DNA of 64,000 nt from NCBI RefSeq assembly GCF_964355755.1, contig NC_092677.1, forward strand, positions 2,175,001 to 2,239,000. Reading direction: 5' to 3'. The notes beneath the pieces are model-generated. The model searched no databases. It had not been told where the DNA came from and was given only the letters and a program-made list of their open reading frames with translations. The stretch comes from Antedon mediterranea. Its lineage: Eukaryota; Echinodermata; Crinoidea; Comatulida; Antedonidae. Made by a program: the position numbers and the translations under genes. Every line of letters starts with the position of its first letter. Position 1 is the first letter of the stretch. This document shows, in pieces, positions 11,232 through 22,657 of the stretch.

Positions 11232-11239
11232 ACAAAAGA

Positions 11240-12770
11240 ATGACACTGAGTAGAGAGGGGGATTCTGGAAAAAAGTCAGTGAAAAGAGAAAAAGAAATCA
11301 TTGAGAATGTTTTTTGAGGAAACAATTTGGACATTCATTATGTTATCATACTTCATATTTCTAAATCGTTCTAGTTTTTGATTAAAATTGTAATTTTGTA
11401 ATTAAAATCAATTAATTATTAATATAAACATTAATTATATTGAAGTATAGTAGATTGTCATGTATTTATGCTATTGATATGTTTACACTGCGCATGTTTA
11501 GGCCCAATAAACCAGGATTTGCCTGTTAATAATTTACGATTTTAATGTGTTTTTTTTAATTTTCGTTTTTATGAGAAGTAGTTTGGTTGTGAATTGTCGA
11601 AACAAAGATATTTAATTTAGTTAATGCCTAAATGCAAATTGATTAAACGGTTATTTTTCACTTTATATCTTTAAGCCCTGTCTACACTATCAAACTTTGC
11701 GAAAAAAATGTGATTTGCTCATATATGGACATGATAATGGTATAGCACTACAATATTTGGGCATATTACTACCATATTTCTGGGCACATCACACTTTATT
11801 TGTCGAACTAGTTGTAGTGTAGACAGAGATTTAGCTCCTTGTATCGCGTCATATCCTGAGATCACCTCAGTCCTAGTACGCTTCCCACTTTCGAATAAAG
11901 ATAAACTACCACGCGGTCCACAATGACACCTTAAAGATCTTTGACCTAGACCTATCCTATCTAGGTTTCACTTTTTAAATTATCAGTATTATATCTATTT
12001 CAATATAATGTCTATTTTGATGTCACATGGTAAAATGAAGCCATCAAAGAATAAGTCAGATTTATTAACGTAGAATTGTAACTGAGCCTAGGCAACACAA
12101 TTGCTGTCTTTTTCCCACATCTTTTTTTTATGAAGCCCGGTCTATGGAAAGCAAACTCATGTCCAAAATCATAAAAAAATTCTCTAAATTTTTAATTTGT
12201 AAAAAAAATTGTGAAGATTATAGCCCGAGGCCTACTATAATTTGTAAAAAGTAAGTAGTGATAATAATGAAATATACAATTAACACTGATAATGACGTCA
12301 TAATCATCTGGTTATTTTCTTAATCTCAAGTTCAAAGGCGTCATTGGAACGTGACTATTGTCTAAAATAAAGGTTACCAAAGTTAAGAACTTTCACCTCC
12401 AACACTTAACTTTTTAACAACCTTTTCTTAAGTTTATTTACTCAGGTCAAAAACTTATGTAAGTCAACATCTTATGTAAGTTAATAAGTAAGACGTCCGG
12501 TCACGCAAAAGGCGAAACCATTACTGTGCGGGGGGGGGGGGGGGAGGTGAAAACAAATTAGGGGCCAAATCATTCCTATATAATTTTATTTACCATTATT
12601 GATATAATTATTGTTTTAATTTTATGATACGAAAGAAAAAAGAAACACAAATTTGAATTTGAATTAAAATGCAAACCAATCATACATAATGGGAACCATA
12701 AAGTTATACCCTATTTTGCAAATGGTATAGCCTATTACATAACCTCATTTAAATATCTTTACGCTTATAT
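11240..12770. other. Intergenic between lipocalins B and C
   Basis: Holds one MITE (11672-11833) and a run of 14 G at about 12531-12544. No gene seen. Confidence 0.6.
11672..11833. mobile_element. MITE family 1, copy 3
   Basis: Left end TAAGCCCTGTCTACACTATC, right end GTAGTGTAGACAGAGATTTA. Interior GATTTGCTCATATATGG and repeated ACTACCATATTT modules. Confidence 0.9.
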
Positions 12771-13634
12771 ACACACTGCTGTTGAATAACGTGACACAGT
12801 CGCTGGTATTGCGGGTCCCATTGCAAAAAATCTAGGCTACTGCTGATCATTGGATAGATCTTGAAAATTTGCTGGTAAGATGTACCTTTGTTCACGTATT
12901 TTAAGAAAGAATATTTCTTTGTTGTGATACGTTTTATTTCATAAGCTTTGGCCTAGATTAGGTAATACGTTAACAAGAGATGACAATATTTATTATTTTG
13001 GTTCGGATTAATAATTAATTTGATAGTTAGTAGAATTGTATACCTCCAGGACCATGCTACAATGTTCTTGTAGTTTTCAGTATGCATACTATTATAGTTT
13101 TAAAGAATATTTTAGAATATCTCAGCACACTAACTATAGAGTATTTTTCTGAAAATTATTAACAATGTTCATGAAAAATGTAAATTTGTAGTGAAAGCTT
13201 GTGATGCGGATGATCGCTTCTTTTGTTGGTGTACTGTACTCGGAATAAGGAATTCGTGTTTAAACAATTTGTCCAATGGTAATCCGATATAGGCCTAACC
13301 TAAGTTTGTCAACACTTATTATTGCTTTTTTTCTATCATTTGGATGACGTTCACATGGGTTGTAATTTTGTAGTCGACTCGGGAGTCGACTGTCACTCGG
13401 GAGTCGACTGTCACTGTCGACAGGTACAGTACCACTGAACGTATGCACGGCCTATCCGTAGACTTTCTTTAGGTTTTAATTTAGGTTTTAATATTTCTTA
13501 TTTACATTGTTTTATGTTTTAATGTATGCTTTGAGTGCTGGTGTGGCACGCCTTTTTGCGACAGTGGCCCTTCGACCTCTTTTGCCACTCTTTGGCACAC
13601 TCAAAGTTTATGTATTGTTTTAATGTCCTTTCTT

Positions 13635-13806
13635 ACAGCTTGGTTCCCACCTAGGACGGTTGACACAAGGTCGTTTTAAGCGTAACGCAAGCGACTACTA
13701 TTGACCAATGACAAGCGACAATTCGCGAATAATCCATCACTTGTGATTGGACTTGCATTGCGCTTACGTCCTTGTGCATTTCGTCTCAGTGGGAACCAAA
13801 ACGTTA
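13635..13806. mobile_element. MITE family 2, copy
   Basis: Left end AGCTTGGTTCCCAC, right end AGTGGGAACCAAAACGTT. The interior is a near-palindrome of ATGACAAGCGACA and CACTTGTGATTGG. It lies in the 5'-untranslated intron of lipocalin C, less than 100 bases before its coding exon. Confidence 0.85.
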
Positions 13807-13903
13807 AAACTATTTGCATCTGTTGAGTAACAAACATCAATAGATTATATACTACGTCAGTACCTCCCTATATTCATTATTACTGTTTCCCATTCAGGTA
13901 AAC

Positions 13904-15463
13904 ATGTGTTCACACGTACAGTTTGTATGTCTTCTTGTTGCTGGCCTTGTTGGCGCTATCAATGGCCAGGTTTTCGCCTGGGGCGGATGTCCAGATGTCA
14001 CAGTGGTGAAAGATTTTAATGTGATGCCATATTTGGGAACGTGGTACGAGGCTGCCCGTTTTCCTACCTCGTTCGAAAAAGATGCGAGATGTGTAACCGC
14101 CAATTATACATTAAAGGTGAATTGTATCACAAGTATTTAAAATTATGAAAAGGAAATCCGTAAAAGGAAACTTTGATAAAATATGAAATCTCTCTCAACT
14201 AGTTTAAACAAAGTTTTATCTTTTTGATCATGACGTGAAGACTAAATAAGTCACATTTTAATGTTCGTTTTCAGATATTAACCGATTACTATTAAATCTT
14301 GGTTTCCACTCACAGATGCAACAATACGAAGTGCAACGTATGTGATTTGACCAATCACAAGTGATGAATTATTCGAACTGTCACTTGTCATTGGTCAACT
14401 CGTTTGCGTTGCGTCTACGGCCTTGCGTCGTTGCGTCTACGGCCTTTTGCGTCTCTGGTCGGCGGAAACCACGCTTAACTGCGCGCACTCATTCACAATT
14501 CAGATGAGTTTCCACTAATCAAGGAGGCACTAATAATTGACAGTATGTTTTAATTAACAGGATAATGGACATATTGAAGTAGATAACAGTGGTTACTTTC
14601 CTGGTGAAGGTTACAACACGGACATCGGCGATGCTAAGCCAAATAAAGACCCCAGTTTGGCGAAACTTGGAGTCAAATTTAGCTGGTGTAAGTAGGCTAC
14701 TAACTTAAAATCGTATTATGACTTAGATAATCGTATCTAGCTTTGCTTTGTAATGCATTTTTCTTGTGCCATTTTACACGCTTTGTTGTAACGCTTTAAA
14801 CATTCTCGACTCCTTAACAAACACACCGTGTTTTTTTCATTTACATCATACTTCTTGTTAATCTAATATTTTGTAATGTAAATAACATTTAAACATTCAC
14901 AACTGATTAGTATTCACTTACGTTAAAATATAGCATGTAACAATGCTCTTTTTCTGATGTGTAGCATGACTAAAAACACTCCCGCTCGCAATTATTTTTT
15001 GTACATATTATCTAATCCATTCGACAGACGTTTCGACGAAAAGCGTTTAGGAGTTAGCTCATTTCTTACGTCACACCTTATGGATATGACTAATGAATAT
15101 TCATGTTTATTTTGTGACGTTTCATGAGGGGTATGTACTTATGTACGAAAAGAAATATCGCCTCCCGTACCGTATAACTAGTTATGCAATGTTTGAAATT
15201 GTATTTCAGGGCAGCCGAGAGGAGACTACTGGGTGTTGGCAACGGACTACGAACAGTACGCCCTCATCCATTCTTGCACTGGTTTCTTTAACTGGTTCAA
15301 TATTCAATTTAACTGGATTCTTGTACGTGACGTGACCAAGTCAGTTGGAGACATAAGTGTAATAGACAAGTGGGTGAACGAATTCGGCAAGCAGGGAATC
15401 GATACAGACAAATTCGATTATTACGGACACGTCAACTGTCCTCCTAGAGATACGACTGTGTAG
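13904..15463 (+). CDS. Apolipoprotein-D-like secreted lipocalin, gene C
   Basis: Exons 13904-14116, 14561-14687 and 15210-15463 join in phase to 197 residues. A probable untranslated exon ends at 12874 (donor GTAAGA), with its acceptor at 13897. The signal peptide is VCLLVAGLVGAINGQ; then the lipocalin motif YLGTWYEAARF, the second motif ATDYEQY and LVRDVT. Exon layout and phases equal genes A and B, but the sequence is clearly more diverged: the TDY loop reads ATDYEQYALIH, where A and B have DTDYDTYTLVH. Its promoter does not share the TATA segment of A and B. It is the older paralogue of the cluster and probably a secreted carrier of a small ligand. Confidence 0.93.
14294..14479. mobile_element. 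MITE family 2, copy
   Basis: Left end TAAATCTTGGTTTCCACT, right end GGCGGAAACCACGCTTAA, in the first coding intron of lipocalin C. It contains a short internal duplication of GCGTCTACGGCCTT. Confidence 0.8.
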
Positions 15464-15567
15464 ATATCCACCTCACTCGGGGTGACGTATCGTGAATATG
15501 ACCCCAGGGTTCGTGGACAAAAAACGACACTTTTAATCTTCTAGAATGCTGAGACCGCTTTTGAACG

Positions 15568-15722
15568 TTAAAGGGCAATTTACACACAGACGAGCGGTAA
15601 ACACAAAGCGCGGAGCGGACGAGCGCGGTTTCCGATGTGGATAGAGATACAGATTGTACGTGGGAGAAGCTATGCGGTTTTCCGCTTACCGTTACCGCTC
15701 ATCTGTATCAATTCGCCTTATC
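15568..15722. mobile_element. Degenerate TTAA-type inverted-repeat element
   Basis: The left end TTAAAGGGCAATTTACACAC with GACGAGCGGTAA is matched in inverted form by TTACCGCTCATCTGTATC and ATTCGCCTTA. The right border is decayed. It sits about 100 bases after the stop of lipocalin C. Confidence 0.5.
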
Positions 15723-16998
15723 AGCGTCATGCCAATCAATACACTCCTATAGTGTACAATATATTAATAGTTTTCCAAAACTATTTTCACTTTCTCTTCT
15801 AATAAGTGATGTTATTAAACAAATATTATGCTTTAAAACCGAATGTGACCGGTCATACTATTTTTAAACTGTATATGAACAATACATACGTTTATCGAAA
15901 TATAATACCAAAGAATTTAAGCCAAAGCATCTTTTTAAAACGTCACTGGACTCTCATCATGACGCCATTTGTTACTGGACTATCAAGTCAAATCATGACG
16001 TCACTTAGATGCATATATTTTTCATAAAATGTTTTGCATGCTTAGTGGATATATAATTTCTATTTTTTAAAGAAACCCTTTTATACGTAATATAGTTAAT
16101 GCATTAAATTGATTAGTTTCATAAAATTAACAGTTTTTGAGTGTTTTATTTATATTTAACTGCTATTTATTATTATTACTGTATTTCTTTATACTGGTGG
16201 GTATGGTAGCCTCTTCAGTCAAAGACTATTCTTTCAGCATGCAGAGGACCAAGATATGATCAGTGGATGCGTGTACGTGTGTGATATTACGCGTGCGCGA
16301 TCAGAGGTCGCGCCCGTTAGTATGCAGTCAGGCGTAACAAAAACAGATTCGAAAAAATAATTTTGTTTTTCTGTATTTCACATTCAATAGTTAACTTTTC
16401 TGTTAAATATTTCTTCACTACATTATATGCTATGTTGTAAGTATTTCTCAAACAGCGGTTTTAAAATGGATTCAAATCAAATGTTTATGAAATTTAAAAC
16501 CAAAGCAAAGATGATGACGACATTGATGAAGGAAAAAACGAGTGATGTTATGAAATGAAGTTTCTTGAATCCGTACAGGTCCGCAAACATTGCCGATAAT
16601 GACAAAGTGATTGCAAAATAACTCAACACTGTCATGATGTCATTAACAAAAATCAGACGTTTTTCAACGGCAATCACTCAAAATCATTGATATAATTAAT
16701 TTAACTATCGTCAACTATCTGAAAGTTCCATATTGTGCTTTCTGGCTGAAATTCATCTTTTATGATTACATAAATTACGTTTTAACTTTTTTGCATCCTT
16801 TTTCAAAATGTGTGAAAATCACACTTTCCGAAAAACTCTGTTATGTCTGACCAATTGAGGTCTAGCTTTGAGAGAATCCATGTGCGATGTTTGTGTAAAT
16901 TGAAACAAAATTGTTCATGTTTTAAATCAACTCAATATGAATAGAGTCTCTATAATAAACAGTCCAAAATCAAACAGTTACCATGACGTTTGAGAGGT
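15723..16998. other. Intergenic, no gene supported
   Basis: AT-rich 3' flank between lipocalin C and SDHC. A 66-codon reverse frame at 16477-16677 has two hydrophobic stretches but no recognisable family and no clear splice sites. Confidence 0.5.
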
Positions 16999-19900
16999 TT
17001 ATGGTTTCCATAAAAATAATGCAACAGCAGACACAGCTGAAAGACCTATCACTAGATATCCTGATCTGTAGAGCACATTCATGTTGAAGCCATACCCTCT
17101 ATCCCATATCTACACAGACACAATGTTAAACAGAGTTAGCAAAATATGTCTCTTATAAAGCTCTGGCTGCACTATCAAACTAGTTTGACAAAAGTGTGAT
17201 GTGCCCAAATATGGTAGTGATATGACATCATCACATCCATGTATGGCCACAACACATTTATTTGTCACATAAACTTTGATAGTGTAGACAGTAAAATAGA
17301 CAGAGCTTTATTCTAAATATGTGACTAATATCACATGTATCATTGATTAAATGTGCACTGAAATTAAATTTTGGACTATGTCACGATAATATTCTACTGC
17401 AGTTACTGCAGTAACAACATTTTAACCATTTTTTTCAATTATCAATTTTAATTAAATTATCAAGCAATTTTTTTTTTCTGGGTAATCATACACTGTATAT
17501 ATAGACTTCTACATTGAAACAAACTAAAATGATACGTTTACTGCAGTAAAAATTTAGTTACTGCAGTAAAAATTTAGTTACTGCAGTTACTTTCAATAGA
17601 ACAATGTTGACATAATCCTTTATATACCAACATTGATAGATGGAATGATAAGAAATAGTGTGACAGCCACTTACCAAATGCCTAACCTTTATATACCAAC
17701 ATTGATAGATGGAATGATATGAAATAGTGTGACAGCCACTTACCAAATGCCTAACCTTTATATACCAACATTGATAGATGGAATGATATGCAATATAGTC
17801 TGGGTTCCAGACGGAGTTTTGTCTTAATATTAGTTAAAAGATAAATATTTTGGCACAGATGGCGTTTCATACGTATACTACTTGATTTTGGATACTCCGT
17901 CTGGGGAAACACGCACAAGTCACGTGGTTTGACACCAAGAATTCTTGGTGCATACGATTATCCGGTTGACTAGTTTCAGCTGCATGCGATTGGCTACTCA
18001 CTCGTACACCGTGTAAATATTCATATTTCAGAATTTTAAAGACTCAACAACTAAGATGATGCGCATGCGCTATGTTACGTTTAGACAATGTGTACTTGGG
18101 TACATTTATGAAAGTTCTGAAGGCTAGAAATTATTTTATATGCCTAGTACTAGTAGTCTGGTAAACATTTGATGGGATCTTTGAAACATGAAAACTCGTC
18201 TTGATATATGATAGGCTAGCTTCTCCGCAAATCAAACATTGAATCAATCATTTATTACGCGGAGATAATTTTGATTTAATTCCCACCGAGACCCTGTCCT
18301 GTTCTGTGTGGTGGTGTAGCCCTGTTGTGTGCCGGTGGTATGTAATGTAGGCCTACTTCATTGGCGTTTTATTTGGCAGGTCATACACGCGAGTTGAGTA
18401 GGACCTACGAAAGAGGCCTAGGCCAAGGACTAAACAATTAATAAACAAAACAACTTGGCATTACTATTTTATATTTCAACAGTCTCGATCGTACATTAAG
18501 CACTGGTAGGCCTACGTACTCGATCTCTTTCATTTTGAAACAAAATGATCATTGGTTGATTCGAAATCCATATTTACATACCGCCCGCCCCATATAGCCA
18601 AATACGGTATGATAACCTACGTCATTCTTATCGTATGTTTGCGGTCTGCAAATCGATTTCTATACGTGTTTCACAAGTCTGTATTTTCAGACAAAAATCG
18701 CGGTCGAAATAAAAACAAATAAATAAAAAAAAAAGATAATACAGACTTCGGGCAAGTCTATATGCAATAGTGTGACAGCCACTTACCAAATGCCTAACCT
18801 TTATATACTAACATTGATAGATGGAATGATATGAAATAGTGTGACAGCCACTTACCAAATGTCTAACACCGTTGATTGAATGGTATAAAACACTGGCACT
18901 GAGTCCTGCTTTACAGGTCGTTATAAGAGCTGGACCTGCGGTCCACGACTTCACCTTTTCCAATGTGTCGGCAAAGTTTGTAGGTACCATCAGCATTGCA
19001 ATACCAAAGCCATAGATACCTTAGGTAAACAATATAAAGGTGAGTCCTGTATTCATTCTGAGTGTAACGTTATGAGCTGATATGAGCTCATTATACTTAA
19101 GCTCTGTCTACACTATCAAACTTTATGTGACAAAAAACTATGAGTGCCCATATGGACATGGTGATGTCATATCACTACCATAATTTGGCATATCACTGCC
19201 ATGTTTGGGAACATCACATTTTTTTTGTCAAACTAGTTTGATAGTGTAGACAGAGCCTAATCCTTGGCACTATGTATGGTAGGGTGGCCAGTTTCTTTCC
19301 ATGGCACCTTAAGTAAGTGAAATCATTATTTTTGTAAAATTAAAATTGCAAAATGGTCTATTCAAATCCGATTTTATTAATCTTCATTTTTCATGTTTTT
19401 TGGGGGACAATACATTGTTAAAATATTAATATCAAAATATTATAAATAGATTACTTTTATTTTTATGTGAAGTGCATAGAGGCTTTATGCATTATGTGCT
19501 TAAAAGCCTAAATTGATTATTATTAAACAGACCTGGTACCAAACATAAATCATTGGAATGGACTGTTAAATTGATTATTATTAAACAGACCTGGTACCAA
19601 ACATAAATCATTGGAATGGACTGTTAAATTGATTATTATTAAACAGACCTGGTACCAAACATAAATCATTGGAATGGACTGTTAAATTGATTATTATTAA
19701 ACAGACCTGGTACCAAACATAAATCATTGGAATGGACTGTTAAATTGATTATTATTAAACAGACCTGGTACCAAACATAAATCATTGGAATGGACTGTTA
19801 AATTGATTATTATTAAACAGACCTGGTACAAAACATAAATCATTGGAATGGACTGTTAAATTGATTATTATTAAACAGACCTGGTACCAAACATAAATCA

Positions 19901-21822
19901 TTGGAATGGACTGTTAAATTGATTATTATTAAACAGACCTGGTACCAAACATAAATCATTGGAATGGACTGTTAAATTGATTATTATTAAACAGACCTGG
20001 TACCAAACATAAATCATTGGAATGGACTGTTAAATTGATTATTATTAAACAGACCTGGTACCAAACATAAATCATTGGAATGGACTGTTAAATTGATTAT
20101 TATTAAACAGACCTGGTACCAAACATAAATCATTGGAATGGACTGTTAAATTGATTATTATTAAACAGACCTGGTACAAAACATAAATCATTGGAATGGA
20201 CTGTTAAATTGATTATTATTAAACAGACCTGGTACAAAACATAAATCATTGGAATGGACTGTTAAATTGATTATTATTAAACAGACCTGGTACCAAACAT
20301 AAATCATTGGAATGGACTGTTAAATTGATTATTATTAAACAGACCTGGTACAAAACATAAATCATTGGAATGGACTGTTAAATTGATTATTATTAAACAG
20401 ACCTGGTACCAAACATAAATCATTGGAATGGACTGTTAAATTGATTATTATTAAACAGACCTGGTACAAAACATAAATCATTGGAATGGACTGTTAAATT
20501 GATTATTATTAAACAGACCTGGTACAAAACATAAATCATTGGAATGGACTGTTAAATTGATTATTATTAAACAGACCTGGTACAAAACATAAATCATTGG
20601 AATGGACTGTTAAATTGATTATTATTAAACAGACCTGGTACAAAACATAAATCATTGGAATGGACTGTTAAATTGATTATTATTAAACAGACCTGGTACC
20701 AAACATAAATCATTGGAATGGACTGTTAAATTGATTATTATTAAACAGACCTGGTACCAAACATAAATCATTGGAATGGACTGTTAAATTGACACATACT
20801 GCGGTTCAATGTCAAACTAGTTATTTAACAATCTCACTTCCTGGTATTCTTGTTTTAACAGCTGATCTATCAAAACAGCTGTTGTTCTCCTTAAGATAGT
20901 GAAATAGTATAATGATAACAAAGGCCAATGCTAGGGTGTTACATAAATGTTATATAAGTAGTGTGAAAAGACACTTATGATGATGTCCTCACCATAACTG
21001 CCTGTTCACACTACTTTTTCAGGGGTAAAATGCATACACATTGGAGATTGGTAATTGTGTTCCTATATTATTCACTTTATTTAGAAGTACTCCTAATGCT
21101 CTGTCTACACTATCAAACTTTATGTGACAACATCTGATGTGAACATATATGGACATGATGATGACATATCCATACCATATTTGGGCATATCACTACCATA
21201 TTTGTGCACATCACACTTTTTTTGTCAAACTAGTTTGATAGTGTAGACAGAGCTTTACCTGTTGTTAGTGCTATGCCTGTTGCACGGTGACAGATTGACA
21301 TCACTGGAGGTAATTGCCATCTAGAGGGTTAATATAAAATACAGACTCATTGTTACTGATTATTATTAGCTATATTTTTAGCAAATTTGAAAAAAAATAA
21401 GAATAGAAGAAAATAAAACACTTGACTAAGACAACAGCAAAACCAGACAAATAAAATGAAATGGTTGATTGTTACCTCCAGATAGTGACATGAGGTGACA
21501 CTGGTCTACTGAGGCGTTCATTTCTTTTCCAAAATGCTTTCATTTCTTCTCTTGCAGTGGTTGCCATTCTGCACCTAAAATAGGCACAATGCATTAGTAA
21601 CAAATGGACCAAAAAAAACTCTTTAATTTAAATTAAGCATTCTCATTAACATATTATTTTTTTTATTCACATATATACAACTTAATCCCAACTTAATCCC
21701 AACTTAATCCCAACTTAATCCCAACCAAACTTGGAATGAACATCAATTCTTTCACTCTTACTTACTTTATAGCTTGCCTTGATTGTTGTAGTTGACGATA
21801 AAAATGTTGCCGACATGACGAC
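16999..21822 (-). CDS. SDHC: Succinate dehydrogenase cytochrome b560 subunit (SDHC)
   Basis: SDHC anchors complex II in the inner mitochondrial membrane, binds haem b with SDHD and forms the ubiquinone site. Exons on the reverse strand are 21766-21822, 21476-21574, 21259-21320, 18856-19019 and 16999-17109; all phases join and the stop is at 16999. Diagnostic segments are SRPVSPHVTIW, VMSICHRATGIAL, LYHSINGVRHL (the His before SINGVRHL is the expected haem ligand) and IWDRGYG. These exons encode about 164 residues, and the boundaries and phases equal those of vertebrate SDHC exons 2-6. The initiator exon is not certain: the donor GTGAGT at 23131 ends an in-phase frame (23132-23329), but its ATG would give an unusually long leader. 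Introns carry a 22-unit array, MITEs and a copied splice site. Confidence 0.92.
17156..17310. mobile_element. MITE family 1, copy 4
   Basis: Left end TAAAGCTCTGGCTGCACTAT, right end ATAGTGTAGACAGTAAAA then TAGACAGAGCTTTA, so the right terminus has a small duplication. It lies just outside the acceptor of the last SDHC exon. Confidence 0.9.
17385..17605. mobile_element. CTGCAG-rich MITE (family 3), copy 1
   Basis: Left end TATTCTACTGCAGTTACTGC, right end ACTGCAGTTACTTTCAATAG, inverted, with internal ACTGCAGTAAAAATTTAGTT duplicated. Related elements lie at 39715-39897 and (half) 45030-45108. It is in the last SDHC intron. Confidence 0.75.
17617..18865 (-). repeat. 69-bp tandem repeat copying the SDHC exon 5 donor
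   Basis: Units of 69 bp contain, on the reverse strand, GTTAGGCATTTG followed by GTAAGTGGCTGTCAC. This copies the last bases of SDHC exon 5 plus its 5' splice site. Exon/donor junctions lie at 18856 (genuine), 18787, 17744 and 17675. The outer pairs are exactly 69 apart. The middle gap of 1,043 equals 69 + 965 + 9, because an element is inserted there. Confidence 0.93.
17796..18760. mobile_element. 965-bp insertion with 9-bp target duplication
   Basis: TATGCAATA occurs at 17787-17795 and at 18761-18769, flanking the insert. Removing the insert and one copy restores the 69-bp array exactly. The insert begins TAGTCTGGGTTCCAGAC and ends AGACTTCGGGCAAGTCTA; each end can form a small hairpin. There is no long open frame, so it is non-autonomous. 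A 9-bp duplication suggests a Mutator-like or similar DNA transposon. Confidence 0.88.
19098..19259. mobile_element. MITE family 1, copy 5
   Basis: Left end TAAGCTCTGTCTACACTATC, right end GATAGTGTAGACAGAGCCTA. Nearly full-length consensus, in the intron before SDHC exon 5. Confidence 0.93.
19510..20785. repeat. 58-bp satellite-like array, 22 units
   Basis: Exactly 22 units of 58 bp (1,276 bp) starting AAATTGATTATTATTAAACA. The only recurrent difference is GGTACC versus GGTACA. In order the units read CCCCCA CCCCCA ACACAAAACC, so the first twelve form two six-unit higher-order repeats. It is intronic in SDHC. Confidence 0.97.
21094..21257. mobile_element. MITE family 1, copy 6, abutting an SDHC splice donor
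   Basis: Left end TAATGCTCTGTCTACACTAT, right end ATAGTGTAGACAGAGCTTTA. On the reverse strand the right terminus reads TAAAGCTCTG directly after the exon-proximal G, so donor positions +2 onward are element sequence. Confidence 0.93.
21680..21724. repeat. 11-bp short tandem repeat
   Basis: Four units of ACTTAATCCCA, between SDHC exons 2 and 3. Confidence 0.95.
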
Positions 21823-22023
21823 CTGTAAAGTTATGTAAAAACTGTAATAATAGTCATACTAATATACAATTTTTTTAATTATTATTAACTTGTTTAATAG
21901 GTCAGAGAAACGGTTATGAATAGGAGACTTGATTGTGAAGTTGTAAATCAGTAACGCGTTACAAATAACAGTTGACGCGAATTGCTTCAAAGACAAAGTA
22001 AAATTTTACTGCTTTTTATTTAC

Positions 22024-22657
22024 TTAAAGACCCCTTCCCTGCAATTTTGGACGTTTTTTGGAAAATAATACATATATATCACTTTAAAAACATTAAACCA
22101 TGTCATTCCTTGTCTTAAATGTACGTTTTATGGTAAATTATGATAAAAAGTGAGAAACAATGCACTACCTAAGTAGCTCGCGGCGATCGACCTCTCGTGG
22201 ACGGTCTTAGGCCTAGCCTAGCTAGGCTTAGTTTTGTAGGCCTAGCTGGTAAACATCGATAACGTACGAACATCGTACGCTAGCTATATACCTAGCCTGA
22301 CGTTGTATAGTTGCTGCATTAATTGTCTTTCTATTTTTGCCAGACTCCGTTGATACAAATTGGGGAAAACCCGGTATTTTCGCTGAAAAGTTAGGAGTCT
22401 TCCATTTGTTTTGGCTTCACGATCGATCGAAAAGTGGGCGAATTACAGGTGAAAAACAAAAATATCAATCCGCGCGCAATGCATTTTGGGATTTATAGCG
22501 GGCCGCTATAATTATTAGAATCGATTTATTTTTCACATTTTTAACCGTTTAAAGACGAAAAAAGTTATCGCAATAGGACCATATAGTATTATTTTTACAT
22601 TAAATATAGTTTGTGATCTTAAATTAGATCTAAAAAACGTAGGGAATGGGGCTTTAA
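22024..22657. mobile_element. TTAA-bounded non-autonomous DNA element (634 bp)
   Basis: Left border TTAAAGACCCCTTCCCTG, right border CAGGGAATGGGG-type AGGGAATGGGGCTTTAA; inner arms both carry the run ACGTTTTTT. TTAA is the piggyBac/Kolobok-type target. No transposase frame. Its right third matches 47098-47190. Confidence 0.75.

Larger units (their letters stand above)
7215..11420. repeat. Segmental duplication, block B (with lipocalin gene B)
   Basis: Partner of block A in the same order and orientation. Sites that are minisatellites in block A (1117 and 1709) are single copies here. Block B has its own MITE insertions near 7739 and 9942. Confidence 0.85.

Noticed and set aside
16477-16677. 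66-codon reverse frame with two hydrophobic segments next to SDHC
   Set aside because: The true last SDHC exon is 16999-17109 with its own stop; no family match or acceptor for this frame.
19510-20785. CRISPR-like regular repeats
   Set aside because: Units are directly contiguous with no unique spacers, and the context is a eukaryotic intron.
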